Origin: Clostridia bacterium
GTDB lineage: Bacteria > Bacillota_A > Clostridia > Oscillospirales > CAG-272
Direction of reading: 5' to 3'
DNA: 13,738 nt
NCBI GenBank assembly: GCA_017959485.1
Contig: JAGDAM010000389.1
Coordinates: forward strand, 1-13,738
The notes under the pieces were generated by a model that made no database searches, was not told where the DNA came from, and worked only from the letters and a program-made list of their open reading frames with translations. This document shows positions 1-6,009 of this stretch, piece by piece. How positions within the stretch are numbered: position 1 is the first letter of the stretch; every line of letters begins with the position of its first letter. Position numbers and translations under genes: made by a program.

Positions 1-190
1 GAAGGCAAACGTAATAGAGTATTTGGGATATTACCAATAATCTATTAGGCGGTTATCGTTCTTACAGGCCGCAGGCCGATGGCCGCACATACATCGTATA
101 TGTTAATAATTATTGATGTTTATCGTGCGTCTTTAATTCCGCATTCCGAATTCCGAATTATCTTTTTCACAGTCTCCAATTCATAATTCA
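1..190. other. Intergenic region downstream of trmO
   Basis: No gene is visible here. The stretch is more AT-rich than the flanking genes. It contains a 10-bp perfect palindrome, AATAATTATT, at 105-114, a cluster of GGCC tetramers at about 67-84, and two heptamer tandem repeat blocks (annotated separately). I see no hairpin followed by a T-run on the minus strand, so no intrinsic terminator for the leftward operon can be supported here. Confidence 0.6.
136..156. repeat. Heptamer tandem repeat, ATTCCGM x3
   Basis: Three back-to-back seven-base units read on the plus strand: ATTCCGC (136-142), ATTCCGA (143-149) and ATTCCGA (150-156), followed by ATTATC. The unit shares the ATTC start and the 7-bp period with the block at 179-206, so the two are probably related degenerate arrays. 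Confidence 0.7.
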
Positions 191-206
191 TCATTCGTCA
201 TTCATA
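179..206. repeat. Heptamer tandem repeat overlapping the trmO stop
   Basis: Four back-to-back seven-base units read on the plus strand: ATTCATA (179-185), ATTCATC (186-192), ATTCGTC (193-199) and ATTCATA (200-206). On the minus strand the array forms the last codons of trmO (Met-Asn-Asp-Glu-stop) and continues past the stop. The 17 bases at 179-195 are identical, in complement, to 12055-12071 at the end of the second glycoside-hydrolase-like gene, and lie in the same register over the stop codon. Confidence 0.8.
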
Positions 207-874
207 ATTGCCTCAAGTATTTCCGCCTCTCCCTCTCTAACCCGAAAGCGTATCCCGTACCCGGCGTAGGACATTCCGTACGTCCGGTCGGGGTCGTCGG
301 CGTAGGACGGGCGCGGGTCGTCCGCGATACATTCGGCGGCTCCCTCCCGCAGCTCGGGAGGAAGCAGACCGAGAAGTCCGGCGGGATCGCAGACCTTCAG
401 CCGGTGATCCTCGTGCTCCCCGGCGTAGCCGCAGGCGGCTTCCGGATGCGAATCGGTAAAGGGCAGATAGGGCTTGATATCGTAAACCGGCGTACCGTCG
501 GCGATATCGGCTCCGCTGACGGTCAGAACGGTGCCCAGAACCGGATCGCGCCTGATTCCCTCAAGCTTTACCGACGAAAGACCGATCCGGTTCGGCCTGA
601 AGGGAGAGCGACTGGCGAATACACCGACCTTGCGGTTTCCTCCGAGGCGGGGAGGACGGACGCAGAGCTTGACTTCGTCCTCTCCGACAAGCGAGAAGCC
701 GAAGAGGACCCACAGGTACCCGAATCCCTCGAGCCCGCGGAATGCCTCTTCGGCCCGGTATTCCGGCTCGAAGACAATCTCGGATATTACGTGCGGCGCG
801 CGCCCGCTCTGGCGGGGCGCGCCGAATTTTTCCTTAAAAGGCGAACGTACGAAGGCGACCGGACGGATCTCCAT
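191..874 (-). CDS. trmO: tRNA (N6-threonylcarbamoyladenosine(37)-N6)-methyltransferase TrmO
   Basis: TrmO (TsaA/YaeB family) is an S-adenosylmethionine-dependent enzyme that N6-methylates t6A at position 37 of certain ANN-decoding tRNAs, acting in the cytoplasm. The 227-residue length is close to the E. coli protein (about 235). The signature VGVFASRSPFRPNRIGLS lies at residues 83-100, and DIKPYLPFTDS at 132-142 is the second conserved block; the N-terminus reads IRPVAFVRSPF, as is usual for the family. The ATG lies 6 bases past the stop of the ceramidase-like gene with no good ribosome binding site (only a distant GGAAG), which suggests translational coupling. It is the last gene of the leftward series and has no obvious functional link to it. 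Its final codons are made from a heptamer repeat, so the extreme C-terminus is probably not functionally constrained. Confidence 0.95.
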   Translation of the reverse strand: MEIRPVAFVRSPFKEKFGAPRQSGRAPHVISEIVFEPEYRAEEAFRGLEGFGYLWVLFGFSLVGEDEVKLCVRPPRLGGNRKVGVFASRSPFRPNRIGLSSVKLEGIRRDPVLGTVLTVSGADIADGTPVYDIKPYLPFTDSHPEAACGYAGEHEDHRLKVCDPAGLLGLLPPELREGAAECIADDPRPSYADDPDRTYGMSYAGYGIRFRVREGEAEILEAIMNDE

Positions 875-880
875 GGCCGG

Positions 881-2374
881 TCAGTCTTCCGAGAACTGCT
901 TTTCGATCTCGGCGAGAGTATTGCGGGCGAGGAGATATCCTCCCTCGTGGCCGACAAGTCCGCTCGAAACGTAAGCGGAGTAGTGACCGCCCTTTTCGGC
1001 CTTCTCGGTCGGCAGGTATCCGAGCGCGTCGTTTGCGAGCTGGATAAGGAAGGTCTGTCTCGCCGGGCTGTGGGCGCGGATGATATTCGCGAAATCGAGG
1101 AAAAGCTCGAAAGGATCCGACGCGAAGGCGACGTTCCCGAGACGGACGACGTGCACCTCGCTCGGAACGACCGACGTCGTCTTCTGGTAGTCGTATCTCT
1201 GGGCTATCCCGGCGTGTACGTGCATTGCGGCGTCGTCGTTGAAGGTCAGCAGTTCGCCCTTGTGAGCCGCGCCGAAGGCGTCGAGAGCGGCGCGGGCCGC
1301 CGCGTTCTCCTCTTCGGTTACGCGGTGCAGGGGCAGCGGCATCAGCTCCGCGTGATGGATAAATTCCGCCTCGCGGACCGGAGTCCTCTTCTCTTCTTCG
1401 TAAACGGCAATAACCTCCGTCGCGACGCGGCGACCGATTGTCCAGGTGCCGCGGATATCGAACATCGACGGATCGGCGTCGCGGATCGGCGGATTGTCGC
1501 GGATTATGTTCGGGTCCTCGACCGGAGTCTCGGGCTCGACCCAGCGAACAAGATCGCGCGGGCACTGGTCGCCGGCCGGCGAGCAGAGCGCCAGGACCTT
1601 GAAATCCTCCCCGAAGTGGCGGCGCAACAGCACCTTCACCTTGCCCCAGTAGTCGGATGAGACGAAATATCTCTGCTCGACAACCTGAGAGGGGCAGGCG
1701 ATATTGAGAATCGCGCCGGTCGGCTCGTCCGACTGACCGTATATGAACATCATCTCGATGCCGTTGTCGTTTCCTCCCTCAAGAGCTAAGAAATCCGGAC
1801 GCGTAACGTCTCCCCACATCTTTGCAGACCCGTCGGTATAGCAGACGCGCCGGCACATTCCGACGGCGGCGCGGCCGAATCCGGTCGAATATCCGCCCGG
1901 AGCCCTGTTTTCCCAGGCCTCCGCCGCGGCTTCGGCGATTCTTTCCTTGAGGAAAGCGGCAGCCTCGTCGAGCTCGAAAATATTGTCGGTCAGGATATTT
2001 CCCTGCCCTTCAACCGGAGCAGACTGCATTCCGAGATACTCCTCGAGCGCGTCGAGACCGATTCCGTTCTCGTCGGCGTAATCGAAGGCGGTGTGGGTAT
2101 GCGTGGCGTTGATGATCAGTTTTTTCGCGTCAAAATCGGGTATCGTGCGGGAAAGAATTTTGCGCACGCCCTTCGTTATGCTCGCGTAAATGTGCGTCTG
2201 GTCGACCGAGCAGAATATCGCCTGCTCGGATCCGGCCTCAATCGCCAGCGCGGTGACGGTTATCGGCGTTTCCACGTACTGCGAAATGCGCGGGTAGAAC
2301 TGCCCGGCGAGCATCGGTCTTTTTTCGGGGGTGATGCTGACTTCAGCCCACCCGAATTTCAGTTTTTCCTTCAC
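881..2374 (-). CDS. Neutral/alkaline ceramidase-like amidohydrolase, cytoplasmic
   Basis: The 497-residue protein resembles the N-terminal catalytic domain of neutral/alkaline non-lysosomal ceramidases, zinc amidases that cleave N-acyl bonds. The zinc-site motif INATHTHTAFDY is at residues 88-99 (THTH 91-94). The block SPAGDQCPRD (265-274) corresponds to the family's GDxSPN nucleophile motif, but with Cys271 in place of Ser. NIACPSQ (224-230) corresponds to the HPTS zinc-ligand block, with Cys227 in place of His. DPFELF (420-425) and ANDALGYLPT (447-456) match the C-terminal catalytic-domain motifs. No signal peptide or membrane segment is seen, unlike classical secreted ceramidases. Translation starts at GTG with GAGAGG at 2382-2387, seven bases away, overlapping the stop of the upstream MBL gene. 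Family membership is likely; the substrate is unknown, and a true ceramide substrate is doubtful given the substitutions and the cytoplasmic location. Confidence 0.8.
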   Translation of the reverse strand: MKEKLKFGWAEVSITPEKRPMLAGQFYPRISQYVETPITVTALAIEAGSEQAIFCSVDQTHIYASITKGVRKILSRTIPDFDAKKLIINATHTHTAFDYADENGIGLDALEEYLGMQSAPVEGQGNILTDNIFELDEAAAFLKERIAEAAAEAWENRAPGGYSTGFGRAAVGMCRRVCYTDGSAKMWGDVTRPDFLALEGGNDNGIEMMFIYGQSDEPTGAILNIACPSQVVEQRYFVSSDYWGKVKVLLRRHFGEDFKVLALCSPAGDQCPRDLVRWVEPETPVEDPNIIRDNPPIRDADPSMFDIRGTWTIGRRVATEVIAVYEEEKRTPVREAEFIHHAELMPLPLHRVTEEENAAARAALDAFGAAHKGELLTFNDDAAMHVHAGIAQRYDYQKTTSVVPSEVHVVRLGNVAFASDPFELFLDFANIIRAHSPARQTFLIQLANDALGYLPTEKAEKGGHYSAYVSSGLVGHEGGYLLARNTLAEIEKQFSED

Positions 2375-2385
2375 TGTTTAACCTC

Positions 2386-4182
2386 TCAGTTGACTGTAGT
2401 CTTAATGAAGCCGCTTCCCTTCGCGTGATAAGGCAGCGCGAAGGTCGTAATTCTATCGGCTGAATTGAAATACTCTTTGACGTGCAGACTGTGCGTGAGA
2501 TAGTAGTTGTACGACCATTTTGAGATATAGACCGGAACGAGAGCGTCCGACGTCGTGTAGAGCGCGACTTCGGGATCGACTGCCGCGTAGAGCGAGTTCG
2601 TCCCGCCTATGCCGCCGTGATGGCAGACCTGAAGGATGTCGCTCTTGAGGTAGCTTCCGTATATGTTTGCGGTAAGATTGTTCGGTATCTCCTGCGAGTC
2701 TCCGGTGAACATAATCTTCTGTCCCGCGATTTCAAGCGAGAAAATGAGAGACGAATTGTTCCAGTTGTTCTTCACCGTTCCGACGCTGCGGGTCTTTGTG
2801 ACGAAATCCTCGTGAGTGTACAGAAACTCGACCGTCGCGTCGCCGATCGCGAAGCGCTGACCGGTATGCGCCTTGTACTGCATCAGGGAATTGAAGCTGC
2901 CGAGCGCTCCTTTCCAGCGGGTGAACTCGGTAAGCGAATCTCCGGCGCTCTCGAAATCGGCTTCCGAAGGAAAGTTGGATATCACGCACTGAAGAGTGAC
3001 GTGAGACGCGTAGGTGGCAGCGAACGAAACGAATCCGCCGGTGTGGTCGGTGTGCGAATGGGTGAAGATCCAGGCGGCTATGACGATATTGTTCGGGTCG
3101 GGCGCCTGATCGCGCATTTTGGCGTAAATCGCGGCCGCGAAACTCGTAATACCGTCGTAGGTGCCTCCGTCGACGACTATGAAGCGTCCGTCGGAAAGAC
3201 GGATGACGAAGCACATGTAACCCGAATTGGCGTCGGTGTCGAGATAGGTGTTGTTCGTTCCGAACTTGCGGCCTATCATCGTCAGCATGGGAGTCGTGAC
3301 TGTCTGCTGATTATCGGGATCCGACGGGCAGCGGTTGCTCTCGGGTTCGGCAATGATCCGGAGCGCCTTGTTGGCCGCGGTGTAATAGGCGGTGACCGCG
3401 GTCGAGCCGTCGGTGAAGACCGTAAACCGGTTGTCTCCCACAGCTCTGTCCGAGATCTCTCCGAATCCGGACGCACGCAGTTTTAAGACGTAGGAATCAA
3501 GTTCCTCCGGCTTCGCCCCCTGAAAATAAATCTGATAGGCGCGGTTCCCCGAAGGCACTATCCTGTCGGGCAGCCTGCCGTCAACGACCGGAACTCCCGC
3601 CAGCTCGGCGCTGACCCGGAAGGTATACGCCATGTCGCGGCCGAAAACGACGTTCCCCTCTTTGTCGGCGGCGAGTCCGAGCAGTTCTCCCGCCTTATTG
3701 CCGAGATGCGTCATCCCGCTGTCGGTCATCGACAGCACGACGAGACAGTCGGCGCGAGGTATGATGACAGCGTCGCCGTAGCCGATCGTCTCAAGCACGG
3801 CGGAGGTCTCGGGAAGCACCGTCCTTCCGACGATAATCGAGGGGCCGGGCGAGGCGGAAGCCGTCAGATCGTCGACTATATCGACCTTCGCTTCGGGAAG
3901 ACTATTCTGAAGCGCCCGTCTGATATTCATCGCGGCGGTGATTTCGGCGTCGGTCGCGTCAACGCCGCGCACGACGCGGCATTTCATCTCTCCGCCTTCG
4001 GCGACGGTAAAGTCCGCGATTGCGGCCGCAGTTTCGGCGGCAGACGTATCGGGCTCGGTCTGTACCGGATCGGTTGTTTCGGGGTCGCCGCGGTCGCAGG
4101 AGGCAAATGATACTGACGCCGCAAGGGCGGCAAGCAGTATCGCCGCCGCCCCTGCGATTTTTTTAAAAAGACCGTTTCGCAT
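2386..4182 (-). CDS. MBL-fold metallohydrolase lipoprotein with N-terminal accessory domain
   Basis: A 598-residue predicted lipoprotein: basic start, hydrophobic segment at about 9-25, lipobox FASC with Cys29 as the lipidated residue, then an acidic Thr/Pro/Glu linker to about 60. Residues about 65-170 read like the small alpha/beta domain found ahead of GH20/GH67-type barrels (note SIIVGRTVLPE at 115-125). A middle segment (about 208-300) leads to the MBL domain: VVDGG 336-340, HSHTDH 375-380 (His375, His377, Asp379, His380 as metal ligands), Asp495 in FTGD, and CHHGG 520-524. The last block recalls the ComEC/Rec2-type MBL domain. It should act outside the membrane as a hydrolase (esterase, lactonase or phosphodiesterase type; substrate unknown). 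It is a clear paralogue of the cytoplasmic MBL protein at 8692-10377. The ATG follows the solute-binding gene by 17 bases and has no visible Shine-Dalgarno; the signal peptide supports this start. Confidence 0.88.
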   Translation of the reverse strand: MRNGLFKKIAGAAAILLAALAASVSFASCDRGDPETTDPVQTEPDTSAAETAAAIADFTVAEGGEMKCRVVRGVDATDAEITAAMNIRRALQNSLPEAKVDIVDDLTASASPGPSIIVGRTVLPETSAVLETIGYGDAVIIPRADCLVVLSMTDSGMTHLGNKAGELLGLAADKEGNVVFGRDMAYTFRVSAELAGVPVVDGRLPDRIVPSGNRAYQIYFQGAKPEELDSYVLKLRASGFGEISDRAVGDNRFTVFTDGSTAVTAYYTAANKALRIIAEPESNRCPSDPDNQQTVTTPMLTMIGRKFGTNNTYLDTDANSGYMCFVIRLSDGRFIVVDGGTYDGITSFAAAIYAKMRDQAPDPNNIVIAAWIFTHSHTDHTGGFVSFAATYASHVTLQCVISNFPSEADFESAGDSLTEFTRWKGALGSFNSLMQYKAHTGQRFAIGDATVEFLYTHEDFVTKTRSVGTVKNNWNNSSLIFSLEIAGQKIMFTGDSQEIPNNLTANIYGSYLKSDILQVCHHGGIGGTNSLYAAVDPEVALYTTSDALVPVYISKWSYNYYLTHSLHVKEYFNSADRITTFALPYHAKGSGFIKTTVN

Positions 4183-4199
4183 AGGTTAATGCTTGTAGA

Positions 4200-5708
4200 T
4201 CAGTGCTTGGGAAGCTCTTCTCTCGCCTCGTTCAGCTGGTTTTTCATTCTCGTTTTGGCCTGATCGAAGACACGGGTCACTTCGGTGGCTCCCTGAACGT
4301 TGAGGTTGTTGAGCAGCGTCGTGCACTGGCCGAAATTGTGCGCCATAGCCACGTCGATCAGTCCGTTCTCATACGCGAGATTGATCATCTCGATCGCGGT
4401 CGGATCGTTGGCGGCGCGGTAGTGAAGAACTATTCTGATGTGTTTGTCGATAATGTTATTGTAGGAATAGGCGCCGAGCGCTTCCGCGAAAAGACCCGAA
4501 CGCTCGGGTTCAAGCGTAGCGGACGGAATGACGATTCCTTCGGCCGCGCTGTACACCGGAGTGACGAACCGCTCCTGGTTTGCGTCGTACTTCGGAACGA
4601 CGACGATACCGTATTCGGTAGTGCCCTCTCTGATCTGCATGATCTCGTTGGTCCCGGTAGTCAGGAACAGCGATTTGTCTTCAATAAAGACCGAGATGTA
4701 GTTCTTGACTCCCGACTGAGACTGGTAGCCGGCGTACTTGTTCTGTGCGGCGCCCGCGATGGCGGCCGCCGAATCGGTGATGAAATATCTCGTGAATTTG
4801 GAGAAGGCGTCGACGTAATTTTCGGACAGGCCGTCGTAGGTCAGCATCCCTTCATCGTCGCGCTGACAGATCGAAATCCCCGAGCTGAAGATCAGGTTGC
4901 GGCTGTGATTGATGTGGCCGGTGATTCCGAGAATATCGTCGGTTCCGGGATCGCAGGAGCCGTCGCCTCCGTCAGAAGCGACCGTCTTCATCATCTCGTA
5001 CGCCTTATCCCAGGTCCACTGATTGTTTTTGACGAGATCGTACGGACTCTCGAGACCTTCGTAGTCCTCAATCATCTGCTTGTTGAAGACGAACAGATAA
5101 AAGCTGCTGTAGAAGATTAAGCTCTCGTTGCCGAAAGAAACGTATCTCTTGCCGCCGAGGTTGACCTCGTCGTTGAAGCGCTTCTCCCACCAGGGATTGT
5201 CGAGGTTCATCGTCCCGATCTTCGCCTGGTCGTAAAGATATCCCTCAAGGAAGAGGGTGTAGGCGTCCGAGGCGGTCATCTGGCAGAGATCGTAGGCGTC
5301 TTCCGGGCTGCCCGCGGCTACCGTTCTGATCGTCGCCGCGTAGTTGGAGCCGAGCACGTTTTCCTCGATCTTGCAGTTGAGGCGCTCCTCGACCCTTAAC
5401 TGACGCTCGCAGATAGCGTCTTTGATGAGGTCTCCGGTAATATCTTCGCAGGTCATCTCGACGATCGCCCAGTCGTGGACAGGCGACAGAATCTTGAATA
5501 CGTGATTCTCAAGATCGGTCGCGCTTATGACGGCCGCCGGATTGAAGGTCGTTTCGGCGCTGTCGGTGTCTTCGGTGACGTCCGCGACCGGTCCGGTCAC
5601 GGGAACAGTCGTTGCGTCCCCTTCTCCCTGGCGCGCGCACGAGGCGAACACGGATATCAGAATCAGGAGAGAGACAATCAGACAAACGTATCTCTTCGGT
5701 GTTCTCAT
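4200..5708 (-). CDS. Extracellular solute-binding lipoprotein (ABC importer type)
   Basis: A 502-residue lipoprotein from the ATG at 5706-5708: basic N-terminus, hydrophobic core at about 8-21, lipobox FASC with Cys24, then a Thr/Asp-rich linker to about 45. The remainder reads like the cluster-B/family-1 solute-binding proteins of Clostridia, with segments such as WWEKRFNDEV and NNQWTWDKAYEM and the general charged, aromatic-rich composition of sugar-binding proteins. It would bind a solute, probably an oligosaccharide, at the outer face of the membrane. No permease or ATPase gene is in the window, so its partner must lie elsewhere or be a shared importer. AAGGAGG at 5714-5720 fixes this start; an in-frame ATG at 5765 would add 19 residues without a ribosome binding site and spoil the signal peptide. 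It is the first gene of the leftward operon, with a near-consensus promoter at 5816-5844. Confidence 0.85.
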   Translation of the reverse strand: MRTPKRYVCLIVSLLILISVFASCARQGEGDATTVPVTGPVADVTEDTDSAETTFNPAAVISATDLENHVFKILSPVHDWAIVEMTCEDITGDLIKDAICERQLRVEERLNCKIEENVLGSNYAATIRTVAAGSPEDAYDLCQMTASDAYTLFLEGYLYDQAKIGTMNLDNPWWEKRFNDEVNLGGKRYVSFGNESLIFYSSFYLFVFNKQMIEDYEGLESPYDLVKNNQWTWDKAYEMMKTVASDGGDGSCDPGTDDILGITGHINHSRNLIFSSGISICQRDDEGMLTYDGLSENYVDAFSKFTRYFITDSAAAIAGAAQNKYAGYQSQSGVKNYISVFIEDKSLFLTTGTNEIMQIREGTTEYGIVVVPKYDANQERFVTPVYSAAEGIVIPSATLEPERSGLFAEALGAYSYNNIIDKHIRIVLHYRAANDPTAIEMINLAYENGLIDVAMAHNFGQCTTLLNNLNVQGATEVTRVFDQAKTRMKNQLNEAREELPKH

Positions 5709-5713
5709 TTTTT

Positions 5714-5720
5714 CCTCCTT
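5714..5720 (-). promoter_or_regulatory. Ribosome binding site of the solute-binding protein gene
   Basis: AAGGAGG on the minus strand, five bases before the ATG at 5706-5708. It decides in favour of the shorter protein over the in-frame ATG at 5765. Confidence 0.9.
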
Positions 5721-5762
5721 ACGAATGGGGGTCGGAGCCCGGGCGTTATTTGCCGCGGGCAG

Positions 5763-5781
5763 CATAATGATTCGAAACTTT
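5763..5781. promoter_or_regulatory. Candidate LacI-family operator, copy 1
   Basis: CATAATGATTCGAAACTTT, with a palindromic TTCGAA core centred at 5773/5774. The same motif (CATAAT-2-TTCGAAACT-1-T) recurs at 5952-5970 in the same orientation, 189 bp away. This copy lies about 36 bases downstream of the predicted start of the leftward transcript. A palindromic core with a central CG is typical of LacI-family operators; assigning it to the neighbouring LacI protein is inference. Confidence 0.5.
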
Positions 5782-5782
5782 A

Positions 5783-5809
5783 AGCGGTGCCTGCCGCAAG
5801 CAGGCCGCT
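5783..5809 (-). promoter_or_regulatory. 5'-terminal stem-loop in the leader of the leftward transcript
   Basis: On the minus strand AGCG-GCCTGC pairs with GCAGGC-(AC)-CGCT around a TTGCG loop, giving ten base pairs with a two-base bulge. It starts almost exactly at the transcription start predicted from the promoter at 5816-5844, so the mRNA would begin with this hairpin. Such 5' hairpins can protect mRNA from 5'-end-dependent decay. It is not followed by a U-run and so is not a terminator. Confidence 0.55.
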
Positions 5810-5815
5810 GACATA

Positions 5816-5844
5816 ATTATATCTTCAAACCCCCGGAGAGTCAA
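5816..5844 (-). promoter_or_regulatory. Sigma-A-type promoter of the leftward operon
   Basis: On the minus strand, -35 TTGACT (5839-5844) and -10 TATAAT (5816-5821) are separated by exactly 17 bases. This is a near-consensus promoter; initiation is expected at about 5809. It would drive the solute-binding, MBL, ceramidase-like and trmO genes. Confidence 0.8.
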
Positions 5845-5895
5845 GTCTTTAGGAAAAAAAAATAAGTAAAAAATCGGCGCTCCGTTTCTTTTTTG

Positions 5896-5924
5896 TTGAC
5901 ACGGACTGAAAAATGTGTTAACAT
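5896..5924 (+). promoter_or_regulatory. Sigma-A-type promoter of the LacI-hydrolase operon, extended -10
   Basis: -35 TTGACA (5896-5901), a 17-base spacer, and -10 TAACAT (5919-5924) preceded by TGT (5916-5918), which makes an extended -10. Initiation is expected at about 5931. The -10 lies inside an imperfect palindrome, ATGTGTTAACATAT (5913-5926; perfect core TGTTAACA at 5916-5923), which could be a protein-binding site in its own right. Confidence 0.7.
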
Positions 5925-5951
5925 ATAGTGAACTAAAAGGTGTCTCTTTAT

Positions 5952-5970
5952 CATAATCTTTCGAAACTGT
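5952..5970. promoter_or_regulatory. Candidate LacI-family operator, copy 2
   Basis: CATAATCTTTCGAAACTGT, with an 8-bp palindrome TTTCGAAA at 5959-5966 centred at 5962/5963. It lies about 32 bases downstream of the predicted rightward transcription start, mirroring copy 1 on the other side. Sixteen of the first eighteen aligned positions match copy 1. Confidence 0.5.
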
Positions 5971-6009
5971 TTGACAATTAAGATGATTCGCTGCTGACGG
6001 AGAGGCGTT

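Noticed and set aside
67..86. GGCC-rich inverted repeats as a terminator for the leftward operon
   Set aside because: Only 4-bp stems formed by the self-complementary GGCC, with no T-run on the minus strand.
136..206. CRISPR-like repeats
   Set aside because: Units are 7 bp and contiguous with no spacers; this is a simple tandem repeat.
404..1660. Long open frame on the plus strand (418 codons)
   Set aside because: It lies antisense to trmO and the ceramidase-like gene, both recognised with family motifs. Its product is Arg/Glu-rich with no family features, as is typical of shadow frames in GC-rich genes.
5709..5765. Longer start for the solute-binding protein (ATG at 5765)
   Set aside because: No ribosome binding site there, and it would put a 19-residue charged extension before a normal lipoprotein signal peptide; AAGGAGG supports the ATG at 5708.
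5971..5999. Second TTGACA (5971-5976) as a -35 for the regulator
   Set aside because: At a 17-base spacing the -10 position reads CTGACG, which is not a promoter element, and the start would fall within the ribosome binding site.
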